A stretch of 24,885 bases of DNA from contig CABUTS010000042.1 in NCBI GenBank assembly GCA_902494515.1, forward strand, positions 1 through 24,885. The letters are read 5' to 3'. This document shows positions 1 through 6,540 of this stretch, one piece after another (the first letter of the stretch is position 1; each line of letters starts with the position of its first letter). The notes under the pieces were generated by a model. The model saw nothing but the letters and a program-made list of their open reading frames with translations, did not search any database and was not told the origin of the DNA. Position numbers and translations under genes: made by a program. This stretch comes from an uncultured Muribaculaceae bacterium. Lineage in GTDB: Bacteria; Bacteroidota; Bacteroidia; Bacteroidales; Muribaculaceae.

Positions 1-359
1 GCGGCGTAGCTGTTGCGTTGCCGGCGGGCTTCGGGGGAATCGGCCGGGACAATCCGGGCCGGGGCGTCCCATCCGCGGAGCTTGACGTCGAAGACCCGCA
101 CGCAGTCGGCGGGGAGATGGAGCAGTATGCTCCCCGAGGTGGTGGTGGCGAGCACCGCGTCGGCGCTGCAGTCGTTGACCACAAGGGCCTCGCGGGGAGC
201 CGAAAGCAGTAGGTTTTCGTACCACAGGCGGCACTCCGTGCGCGCCAGGGAGCGCAGGTCGGCGCCGTCGCTGCGCTCTATGCGGCAATCCTCGCGCAAG
301 GGCTCGAAGCCCTTGCGGAGGAGCCACAGGTCAATCATTTGATTTTCAGAAAGAACCAT
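1..359 (-). CDS. Partial phage-like head gene, function unknown (C-terminus outside window)
   Basis: An open frame runs without a stop from an ATG at 359 down to the window edge, giving 119 residues beginning MVLSENQMIDLWLLRKGF. Its start lies 14 bases after the stop of the probable capsid gene on the same strand, so the two are almost certainly co-transcribed. I recognise no named domain. The visible part mixes charged helical sequence (residues 1-45) with a beta-rich stretch around VLATTTSGSILLHLPADCV, followed by VFDVKLRGWDAPARIV. A gene placed directly after a capsid gene is often a head-completion or head-tail connector protein, but that role is inferred from position only. The reading frame is real on length, spacing and matching codon use; the function is open. 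Confidence 0.7.
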   Translation of the reverse strand, partial: MVLSENQMIDLWLLRKGFEPLREDCRIERSDGADLRSLARTECRLWYENLLLSAPREALVVNDCSADAVLATTTSGSILLHLPADCVRVFDVKLRGWDAPARIVPADSPEARRQRNSYA

Positions 360-373
360 GGCGGGGAACGGAA

Positions 374-1828
374 TCAGGCGTTGGAGGAATCAGTGGCGGC
401 CTTGCGGACGATGCGCATGTGGCACTGGGGATAGCGGAGCACCAGGCAGGAGGCCTCGGTGATGACGATGGCGTCGACGTTGCGCACACCCGACTGGCGG
501 AGGTTCAGACGCTCGGTGCGGAAGGGGATGTGGCAGTACTTGGTGATGTACTCGGGGTCGATGACCATGCCGCCGTCGGGCATGCCGCATTGGTCGAAGA
601 CCTCGCTCAGGAGCACGTAGAGGGTGCCGAACTTCGAGTGGATTTCGGTGAAATCCAGGCCCCAGCGGGTCGAGGACTGCTCGGCGGTGAGGATGCGCGA
701 GTGGTCGATTTTGTGGAGGCGCTCAATCAGGCCGGTGCCGCCGATGAGAATCTTGCGCGAGGAGCCGGCATTGTTGGTGAAGGCGCGCTTGCAGAGGTCC
801 ACGAGGTCGTTTTCGGTCTTGAAATCGGTGTACTCGAAAGTGTTGGGGGTCTGGTTCCAGATGCCGCCGGTCAGGAGGATATCCTCCCCCTTGACGGGAT
901 CGGTGACAGTGGCCTTGGTGCCGAAGAGGAAGCTCTTCTCCATACCCATGCGCATGTCGATGATAGCGGCTTCCTCCTGGTCGGAGAAGCTCCAGCCGAC
1001 CTCCTTGTTGGCGATTTTCATGAAGGTGGACTGCTCCACCTGGGCCTTGAAAATCTGGCAGAAGTTGGTCTCCTTCTTGGGGAGGGCCTCATACTGCGGG
1101 GTCATCACATCGAGCTCGGCGGCGGCGCGGCCCATGCGTACGAGCTGGGTGCCGGCGGGGATTTCGGGGAGGACGCCGCCGTTGTTGACGGCTGCGACCT
1201 TGATGGAGGTTTCGCCGCGGCTGACGACGTAGAGCACCAGGGAGCCCCCTTCAGAGGCCTGCACCGAGGGCACGAGCAGGGTTGCCGTGGGGTCGAAGAT
1301 GCGGGGATTCTCGACCGTTAGGTCGGCGACCGAGGCGGTTTCGGTGCGGCCGGGGGAGTAGGCCGTGGAGACCTTGCCTTGGAAAGGACGGGTGTCGACG
1401 GAGTAGTAGTCCACCTTCATCGATCCGCTGAGACGGGCGCCGCCGTAGCGCGAAATCTGGTCGAGAGGGGTCGACATGGGACGGATCTTAACGATTCGGT
1501 CGTCGATTTCGTTGCGGAGCAGACCCGGGGAGGCTACCTCCGAGAGGGCGGTGGTCAGAGGCTCGCCGACGGCGTGTTCCCCCTTGCCGGAGACCCCTCC
1601 GACGAGGGCGAAGGCCATGATGGCGGCGCCGGTGTCGGGCTCCCCGCCGACGAGGAGGGGGAGGAGAGCTGCGGTGGCGGCAGCCATCAGCAGGAGGTTC
1701 ATCTTGTCGGTTTTCTTGAAGAAGCCCTTCACGACGTTGAAGGCGGCGACTACTGCGTTGATTACCAGGGCGATTGCGTGGCCGGTGCGGGTGATGATTT
1801 CGGCCAGATTGGAAGTCTGTTTTTCCAT
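374..1828 (-). CDS. Probable phage major capsid protein (SU10-type-like)
   Basis: This 484-residue protein resembles the large Bacteroidales family of SU10-like phage major capsid proteins, judged from remembered family patterns rather than a search. Supporting stretches are GLLRNEIDDRIVKIRP at about residues 102-117, TPLDQISRYGGARLSGSM just after it, VRMGRAAAELDVMTPQ in the middle, and a C-terminal part with VLLSEVFDQCGMPDGGM and DPEYITKYCHIPF. The first 85 residues are odd for a capsid: they carry two hydrophobic stretches (about 17-33 and 45-61). An internal Met at residue 43 is an alternative start that would remove the first of these. The gene sits between an acidic repeat protein upstream and a partial gene downstream, all on the minus strand and tightly packed. 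If a capsid, it would form the phage head shell. The main alternative is a conserved Bacteroidales protein of unknown role sharing the fold. Confidence 0.62.
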   Translation of the reverse strand: MEKQTSNLAEIITRTGHAIALVINAVVAAFNVVKGFFKKTDKMNLLLMAAATAALLPLLVGGEPDTGAAIMAFALVGGVSGKGEHAVGEPLTTALSEVASPGLLRNEIDDRIVKIRPMSTPLDQISRYGGARLSGSMKVDYYSVDTRPFQGKVSTAYSPGRTETASVADLTVENPRIFDPTATLLVPSVQASEGGSLVLYVVSRGETSIKVAAVNNGGVLPEIPAGTQLVRMGRAAAELDVMTPQYEALPKKETNFCQIFKAQVEQSTFMKIANKEVGWSFSDQEEAAIIDMRMGMEKSFLFGTKATVTDPVKGEDILLTGGIWNQTPNTFEYTDFKTENDLVDLCKRAFTNNAGSSRKILIGGTGLIERLHKIDHSRILTAEQSSTRWGLDFTEIHSKFGTLYVLLSEVFDQCGMPDGGMVIDPEYITKYCHIPFRTERLNLRQSGVRNVDAIVITEASCLVLRYPQCHMRIVRKAATDSSNA

Positions 1829-1881
1829 AGTGAATTGAGTGAAATTAAAGGGGTTAGTTATTTGTTGTTTTTTACCGGTTT

Positions 1882-1935
1882 CAGATGGAGATGTGAGGGG
1901 GTGATTACCTGTCCCAGATGGAAATGTGAGGGGTG
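1882..1935. repeat. Direct repeat at the 3' end of the acidic repeat gene
   Basis: CAGATGGAGATGTGAGGGG at 1882 recurs as CAGATGGAAATGTGAGGGG at 1915, 33 bases apart. One copy encodes the last residues (HISIW) of the minus-strand gene and the other lies just after its stop codon, in the spacer before the capsid gene. Confidence 0.8.
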
Positions 1936-2297
1936 TTCAGAATCATCGGGGCGGATTCGGACTCGGCGGAGCTGGTTGCGGGCTCGGCGGGGCGCTCGAG
2001 GGTGGAGGGTTCGCGCATGAGGCGTTCGATGGCTTCGTTGCGGCCGCGGAGGTAGCCGCGGAGTTCAGCCTCGGCAATGAGGGTGGCCTGATCGGGAGCG
2101 GCGGGAACTTCGGCCTTGGGCTCGGGAGCCGGGGCCTGGACTTCGGGCGACGAAGGCTTCGATTTGGATTCCGCGGGCTTGGATTCAGGAGCCTTTGCGG
2201 TCTTGGATTCGGGGGCCTTTGCAACCTTGGATTCGGAAGTCTTTTCGGCCTCGGATTCCGGAGCCTTTGCGGGTGTGGCGGGGAGCGGTTTTTCCAT
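1905..2297 (-). CDS. Acidic Ala/Pro/Glu/Ser/Lys repeat protein upstream of capsid gene
   Basis: This 130-residue protein has two parts. Residues 1 to about 65 are low-complexity, with 8-residue units of the form xAKAPESK followed by Pro/Glu-rich sequence; they should be disordered. Residues about 70-100 form a charged helix (LIAEAELRGYLRGRNEAIER), then a short tail ends PHISIWDR. It begins MEKPLPATP, much like the next gene's MEKQTS, and is the first gene of the minus-strand operon, with its start about 95 bases after a Bacteroidota -7 box. Small charged proteins encoded just before a capsid gene are often scaffold or decoration proteins, which is the best guess here. No conserved domain was recognised, so the role is inferred from context. 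Confidence 0.7.
   Translation of the reverse strand: MEKPLPATPAKAPESEAEKTSESKVAKAPESKTAKAPESKPAESKSKPSSPEVQAPAPEPKAEVPAAPDQATLIAEAELRGYLRGRNEAIERLMREPSTLERPAEPATSSAESESAPMILNTPHISIWDR
2179..2274. repeat. Four tandem 24-bp units inside the acidic repeat gene
   Basis: Four consecutive 24-base units start at 2179, 2203, 2227 and 2251, each opening TTGGATTC or TCGGATTC and sharing CCTTTGC or a close variant. Each unit encodes eight residues (xAKAPESK) on the minus strand, so copy-number change would keep the frame. A more diverged unit seems to precede them at about 2155. Confidence 0.85.
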
Positions 2298-2391
2298 AGA
2301 AATTAAAAATTAAAGATAAATAAAAAGGGTTGTTTATAAATCGGATTGACATTCCCTGAGAAATGCAATGCGCTGTTATCTTTCGACGTTG

Positions 2392-2399
2392 CAAAGTTA
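2392..2399 (-). promoter_or_regulatory. Bacteroidota -7 box for the phage-like operon
   Basis: Read on the minus strand this is TAACTTTG, a full match to TAnnTTTG, followed by CAACG. It lies about 95 bases upstream of the ATG at 2297. I see no clear TTG at the expected -33 distance, so the promoter call rests on the -7 box and its position. Confidence 0.45.
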
Positions 2400-2574
2400 C
2401 GGACTGAAACCGCCGCGCCGTATGCGAATTTGTTACATGGTTTTGCGATCGTCCGACAAATCGCTGAAACTCAATTGTATAGAAAATGTAAATACCTTAA
2501 CCCCCCGCCGGAAGCCTTCGGAACGACCTGAGAAAAATTTAACATTTGAATCATTGAAAATTTTGCCAAAAAAT

Positions 2575-2605
2575 TTTGTTTTAAACAAAATAGGTTGTAT
2601 CTTTG
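2575..2605 (+). promoter_or_regulatory. Bacteroidota promoter reading toward the polysaccharide genes
   Basis: TTTG at 2575-2578 is followed after 19 bases by TATCTTTG at 2598-2605, a full match to the -33/-7 pattern of the Bacteroidota housekeeping sigma factor. It reads rightwards in AT-rich non-coding DNA. The first convincing gene downstream begins 700 bases later, so the transcript has a very long leader or is a separate RNA. Confidence 0.6.
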
Positions 2606-3078
2606 CAGGTGTTAGGACATTGTATTTATTTAATCTGAAGCCAACTCCTTTCCTTTTTCTGGAAACCGCCAATTTCCCCTACACCCCCGGCGTCCGTTCA
2701 GCCGAAAACCGCCATCCGGCCGCCAATTGTCCATGGAACAGCGAGTCTCGCAGCCGAAATTCTAAGATGTCTTTTAGGCGTGGGCGAAACGTATGTATCA
2801 ATCATTGGACCGGGCGCTTGGCGGTGCCTCAGAAAGGATTGAACCCGTTTCATCCGCGCCTTTTTGTGTATGAACGGCTTCTGATACCATGCCATGAAAA
2901 ATTCTCTTTCCCTGAAACACAAGAGCATAATCTTATAACATATTTCATCCCTCTCCAGAAACATCTCCATTCTCTCTCCCCAAAAAACTAAGTAAAACAA
3001 CAACGGGTAACACAGAGGACACAAAATATCCATTGCTTATTTACACATAATTGACTGGTAATATTACTACGTATGCTG

Positions 3079-3108
3079 GGCAAGGAAAGTCGTGAGATTT
3101 CCCTTGCC
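3079..3108 (+). other. Leader hairpin
   Basis: GGCAAGGAAA at 3079-3088 pairs with TTTCCCTTGCC at 3098-3108 with one bulged base and a nine-base loop. It lies immediately before the terminator-like stem at 3115 and may form part of the same leader structure. Confidence 0.55.
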
Positions 3109-3114
3109 TCTTAT

Positions 3115-3149
3115 AAAGGCGCAACCGGTTCCCCCCGGAAGCGCCTTTT
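3115..3149 (+). terminator. Intrinsic terminator or attenuator in the polysaccharide leader
   Basis: AAAGGCGC at 3115-3122 pairs perfectly with GCGCCTTT at 3141-3148, with a second inner stem CCGG/CCGG. The stem runs into TTTT then C. It lies 510 bases after the promoter at 2575-2605 and 156 bases before wza, so it either ends a non-coding transcript or acts as an attenuator for the export genes. Confidence 0.6.
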
Positions 3150-3304
3150 CTGAATCCTTGCTCCGCCCCGAAGCATCTAAAAAATGTATTGCGGGATATA
3201 ATAATTTGTAAGCCGGATGCGTTAAATCCTTGGAAGTGGCAGCAATGCCGCCTCTTCTGTTATGCTCCCAATAGTGGCATCTCCAATCGCGATTATCTTG
3301 TAAA

Positions 3305-4108
3305 ATGAAGAAACTCAACCATTTGCTGCTCCTTGCAGTCCTCCTCCTGGCCTGCTCGTGCAACTCTGCCAAACCAACCCTTTCAATGTTCAACGACTTC
3401 GAGGAGGCCGGTTCCGGCACCGTAGATCTGGCTGATTATGAGCTGAAAATACGCCCTCAGGATGAGTTGGTTATCACGGTGAATTCCACCGATGCCTACG
3501 CTTCGGCGCCCTATAACCTCCCGTTCGCCAACCCGGCGATGGCCGACGGCCTCACCTCCACCACTTCCCCCCGCCAGCAGACGTATATCGTTGACGCCAA
3601 GGGGGATATAACATTCCCCATTCTGGGCAAACTCCATGTGGCAGGCCTCACTACCACCCAGCTCACCGAAATGCTGACCGCGCGCATCGCCGAGGATGTC
3701 AAGGACCCCGTGGTGAATGTGACGCTTGTGAATTTCACTGTCAACGTTGTCGGCGAGGTTGCCAAACCCGCCAGAATTCCCGTCAGCAATCAGCGCTTTA
3801 CGATTCTCGACGCCCTCGCCTCCGCCGGCCACATGACCGAGTACGGCGACCGCTCGAACGTGCTGGTTATCCGCGAGAACAACGGCAAAGCCGAATACCA
3901 TAAGATTGACCTCACCAAATCCGACGTCACCTCCTCCCCCTACTACTATCTCCAACAGAACGACGTTGTGATGGTGCAGCCCACCTCGGTCCGCGAATCC
4001 AATGCCCGCTACGACACCAACAACTCCTACAAGATGCAGGTTGTATCGGCCATCGTCAGCGGTGCCTCGGTTATCGCCTCTCTGATTATCGCCTTGACTG
4101 TGAAGTAA
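3305..4108 (+). CDS. Wza-like polysaccharide export lipoprotein
   Basis: This 267-residue outer-membrane lipoprotein should form the periplasmic/outer-membrane exit channel for an exopolysaccharide or capsule. A short Lys-starting signal sequence leads to a lipobox (LLLAC, Cys17, with Cys19 as alternative). Residues about 45-145 form the polysaccharide-export domain (DYELKIRPQDELVITVN; YIVDAKGDITFPILGKL), and about 147-225 form an SLBB domain (FTVNVVGEVAKPARIPV; FTILDALASAGHMTEYGDR), ending YYYLQQNDVVMVQP. A hydrophobic C-terminal helix (about 246-265) is typical of the Bacteroidota version. Length is usual for the family. It is the first gene of a three-gene run and the Wzc partner starts 59 bases later. 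The start at 3305 is set by the signal peptide; there is no Shine-Dalgarno site. Expression is likely tied to the long structured leader upstream. Confidence 0.93.
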   Translation: MKKLNHLLLLAVLLLACSCNSAKPTLSMFNDFEEAGSGTVDLADYELKIRPQDELVITVNSTDAYASAPYNLPFANPAMADGLTSTTSPRQQTYIVDAKGDITFPILGKLHVAGLTTTQLTEMLTARIAEDVKDPVVNVTLVNFTVNVVGEVAKPARIPVSNQRFTILDALASAGHMTEYGDRSNVLVIRENNGKAEYHKIDLTKSDVTSSPYYYLQQNDVVMVQPTSVRESNARYDTNNSYKMQVVSAIVSGASVIASLIIALTVK

Positions 4109-4167
4109 ATACAGTCAGCGCGCCTCATCCCCACACACATAACACGCTACCACCCCCTACATAATAT

Positions 4168-6471
4168 ATGAGTACAAAACGGGATAACAAAGATATGATC
4201 GACGTAGCCGGAATGTTTCGCATCGCCCTGTCGAAATGGTACGTCTTCGCCATCAGTGTATTCTGCTGCTGCACCCTTGCTTTCCTCTACAGCCGCGTTC
4301 ATCAGCGCGACTTCGAGGTGAAAGCCAACATCGTGATCACTCAGGAAGACCCCTCGGGCCTGAGCCCGATGAGTGCTGTGTTCGGCTCCAGTGCTCTGGT
4401 CGACGATGAAGTTTACGCAGTGTCGTCGCACACCGTGCTGTGCAAGGTCGCCAAGGCTCTGAATCTCAATCAGATGCAGACCGTCCACACCGGTTTCCTC
4501 AGGAATGTCAATGTCTATCCCGAAGAACCGGTGACCCTCCGCTGCCTCGAGTCGATTCCCGACACGCTCACCACAGGCCTCTCATTCAAATACAAGGTCG
4601 GTGAGAACGGTCTGGCCGACATCACCGTCAAGGCTAAGCGCGATAAGGTCGCTGACCTCGAGGGGGTCAAGCTCCCCGCCACCATCAAAACACCCTACGG
4701 TGTGTTCGTGCTCGAACCCACCAAGTATTTCCCCAAGGGTGAGGAACTCAAGGGACATATCTCCTTTACAGGCTATGACGACGCCGCTGAGGCTCTGGCC
4801 AAAAGCATCGTCATCGACATCGCCAGCCGTAAATCCAACGTCATCGAGATGTCGATGACAAGCCCCAACACCACCTACGCCAAGGCGGTGCTCAACAGTA
4901 TCATCGAACAATACAATCTCCGCGGCCTCGAAATCAAGAATCAGTCCAACCTCAAGACCCTCGATTTCATCAACGGCCGTCTGGAGCTCCTGAGCCGCGA
5001 CCTGCTCTCCTCGGAGTCCACAATCGAGGATTTCAAGAAGGATAACGGAATTGTCGACATTTACTCCGAAGTCACCTACCAGATGACCAAGCGCGGTCAG
5101 CTCGAGACTCAGATTATCACTCTCGAGACCCAGCTGCAGATTATCGACATGATCCGCGACTTCATCAGCAATCCCAAGAACCAGTACGAGCTGATTCCCG
5201 TAACCCTCGTCGGTTCCGGCTCCGAAAGCACCACCTCCTCCCATGCTCTTGAAGCCTACAACGAACTGCTGCTCAAGCGTATAACCCTCATGCAGGAGGC
5301 CCACGGCAGCAACGCCGCCCTCCGCACCATCAACGGGCAGATCGAATCCCTCCGCAACAACATCCTCGAGACCATAAAGCAGAACGAGCAGTCGATTTCG
5401 GCTCAGCTCCGCCAGATGCGCGACCAGATGGGTTCCACCGCCAGTCGTCTGGGCGAAATCCCGACTCAGGAGCGCGAGTTCCGCGACATCAAGCGTCAGC
5501 AGGCAATCAAGGAGCAGCTCTACCTCTTCCTGCTCAAGCAGCGCGAGGAAACATCCATCCTTCTGGCCAACACCAAGGACAAGGGTGAGATTATCGACCA
5601 GGCTTACGCCGTCAACACCCCCCTGGGTCTCGGAACATTAAGCCTGCTTATAGTCGGCGGCTTCATCGGCCTGATTCTGGGCTTCGTATACCTGCAGCTC
5701 AGCCGTCTCCTCCGCACTAAGTTCGAGAGCCGCGAGGAACTCGAGCAGCTCACCGACGTTCCGGTGCTCGGCGAGATGTGCAACGACCACTCGGGCGAGG
5801 CTCTGGTTGTCCGCCCCGGCAAATACACCTCGGCTGTGGAGCTTTTCGGCCTGCTCCGCACCAACCTGCAGTTCATTCTCAACGGCAGGGACGACAAGGT
5901 GGTGCTGGTGACCTCCACCATCGCCGGCGAAGGAAAATCCTTCGTCTCGGTGAATCTCGCCGCCTCGCTGGCGATGCTGAAGAAGCGCGTCGTGCTCATC
6001 GGTCTGGATATCCGCAACCCGAAACTCTCGGAGTATCTCGGCCTTTCCGACGACCACCGCGGCGCCACCGAATTCTTCGCCAATGAGAGTGTTAAGGTCG
6101 ACGACATCATCCGCGTGAACCCGCTCGGCAACGGCATGGATATCATCACCGCCGGCCCGATTCCCCCGAACCCCGCTGAACTGCTGGCCGGTCAGCGCCT
6201 CGACGAACTCTTTGCCGTTCTGCGCCAGCTCTATGACTTCATCATTGTCGACTCCGCCCCCGTCGGCATGGTCAGCGACACCTTCGTTCTGGCCCGCGTG
6301 GCCGACGCTACGGTCTACGTTACCCGCCTGAACTACAGCACCACCCGCGAGGTCCGCTTCTTCAACGAAGTCTACGCCAACAAGCGTCTGCCCAAGATGT
6401 CGCTTGTGGCCAACGGCAGCCACGCCAAGAAGGGCTACGGCTATGGTTACGGCCGCGAAAACTCCAAATAA
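4168..6471 (+). CDS. Wzc-like polysaccharide co-polymerase with BY-kinase domain
   Basis: This 767-residue inner-membrane protein joins a Wzz chain-length domain to a cytoplasmic tyrosine autokinase and controls polymer length and export with the Wza-like lipoprotein. Transmembrane helix 1 is at about 24-43 (YVFAISVFCCCTLAFLY), a long coiled-coil periplasmic region fills about 250-460, and helix 2 is at about 485-511. The kinase has Walker A GEGKS (587-591), Walker B FIIVDSAP (Asp695) and a short C-terminal tyrosine cluster YGYGY (Tyr757, 759, 761) as phospho-acceptor. The Walker A' position reads LIGLDIRNP (612-618), with Gly where enterobacterial Wzc has the first Asp; the second Asp (614) is kept. 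I believe this variant is common in Bacteroidota, but that is from memory. It lies 59 bases after the Wza-like gene and is presumably co-transcribed with it. Confidence 0.93.
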   Translation: MSTKRDNKDMIDVAGMFRIALSKWYVFAISVFCCCTLAFLYSRVHQRDFEVKANIVITQEDPSGLSPMSAVFGSSALVDDEVYAVSSHTVLCKVAKALNLNQMQTVHTGFLRNVNVYPEEPVTLRCLESIPDTLTTGLSFKYKVGENGLADITVKAKRDKVADLEGVKLPATIKTPYGVFVLEPTKYFPKGEELKGHISFTGYDDAAEALAKSIVIDIASRKSNVIEMSMTSPNTTYAKAVLNSIIEQYNLRGLEIKNQSNLKTLDFINGRLELLSRDLLSSESTIEDFKKDNGIVDIYSEVTYQMTKRGQLETQIITLETQLQIIDMIRDFISNPKNQYELIPVTLVGSGSESTTSSHALEAYNELLLKRITLMQEAHGSNAALRTINGQIESLRNNILETIKQNEQSISAQLRQMRDQMGSTASRLGEIPTQEREFRDIKRQQAIKEQLYLFLLKQREETSILLANTKDKGEIIDQAYAVNTPLGLGTLSLLIVGGFIGLILGFVYLQLSRLLRTKFESREELEQLTDVPVLGEMCNDHSGEALVVRPGKYTSAVELFGLLRTNLQFILNGRDDKVVLVTSTIAGEGKSFVSVNLAASLAMLKKRVVLIGLDIRNPKLSEYLGLSDDHRGATEFFANESVKVDDIIRVNPLGNGMDIITAGPIPPNPAELLAGQRLDELFAVLRQLYDFIIVDSAPVGMVSDTFVLARVADATVYVTRLNYSTTREVRFFNEVYANKRLPKMSLVANGSHAKKGYGYGYGRENSK

Positions 6472-6540
6472 GGTTAACTCCGCCGACTGTGGCGCCGGGG
6501 CGTGGCTCCGGCGCTTTGTCCCGGTGATGCTGATCTGCCA

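Larger units (their letters stand above)
2298..3304. other. Long intergenic region with structured leader
   Basis: About 1 kb without a convincing gene. Frames that stay open here (for example 2368-2991 plus, 2698-3033 minus, 3067-3420 minus) are compositionally poor, cross the promoter or overlap the wza start, and I do not accept them. The region holds divergent promoters (2392-2399 minus; 2575-2605 plus), a hairpin at 3079-3108, an intrinsic terminator at 3115-3149, a stem with one mismatch around 3232-3257 (GAAGTGGC pairing with GCCTCTTC), and a ten-base palindrome AATCGCGATT close to the wza start. No tRNA or rRNA is seen. Confidence 0.6.

Noticed and set aside
419..1321. Long plus-strand frame opposite the capsid gene, and similar long frames opposite other genes
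   Set aside because: GC-rich codons create antisense frames; residues are Gly/Val/Glu-heavy without domains.
2368..2991. Open frame of 207 codons on the plus strand
   Set aside because: It runs across the promoter at 2575-2605, has no domain or signal peptide, and its composition is unlike neighbouring genes.
2698..3033. Open frame of 111 codons on the minus strand
   Set aside because: Unusual residue mix, no recognised motif, and no operon partner; treated as chance.
3067..3420. Open frame of 117 codons on the minus strand, across the leader and the wza start
   Set aside because: It overlaps the start of a certain gene and contains the terminator stem. Any conservation is better explained by the leader RNA.
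6502..6540. Upstream GTG start for the Wzy-like gene
   Set aside because: It adds 13 residues unlike a membrane N-terminus; ATG 6541 begins right before the first helix.
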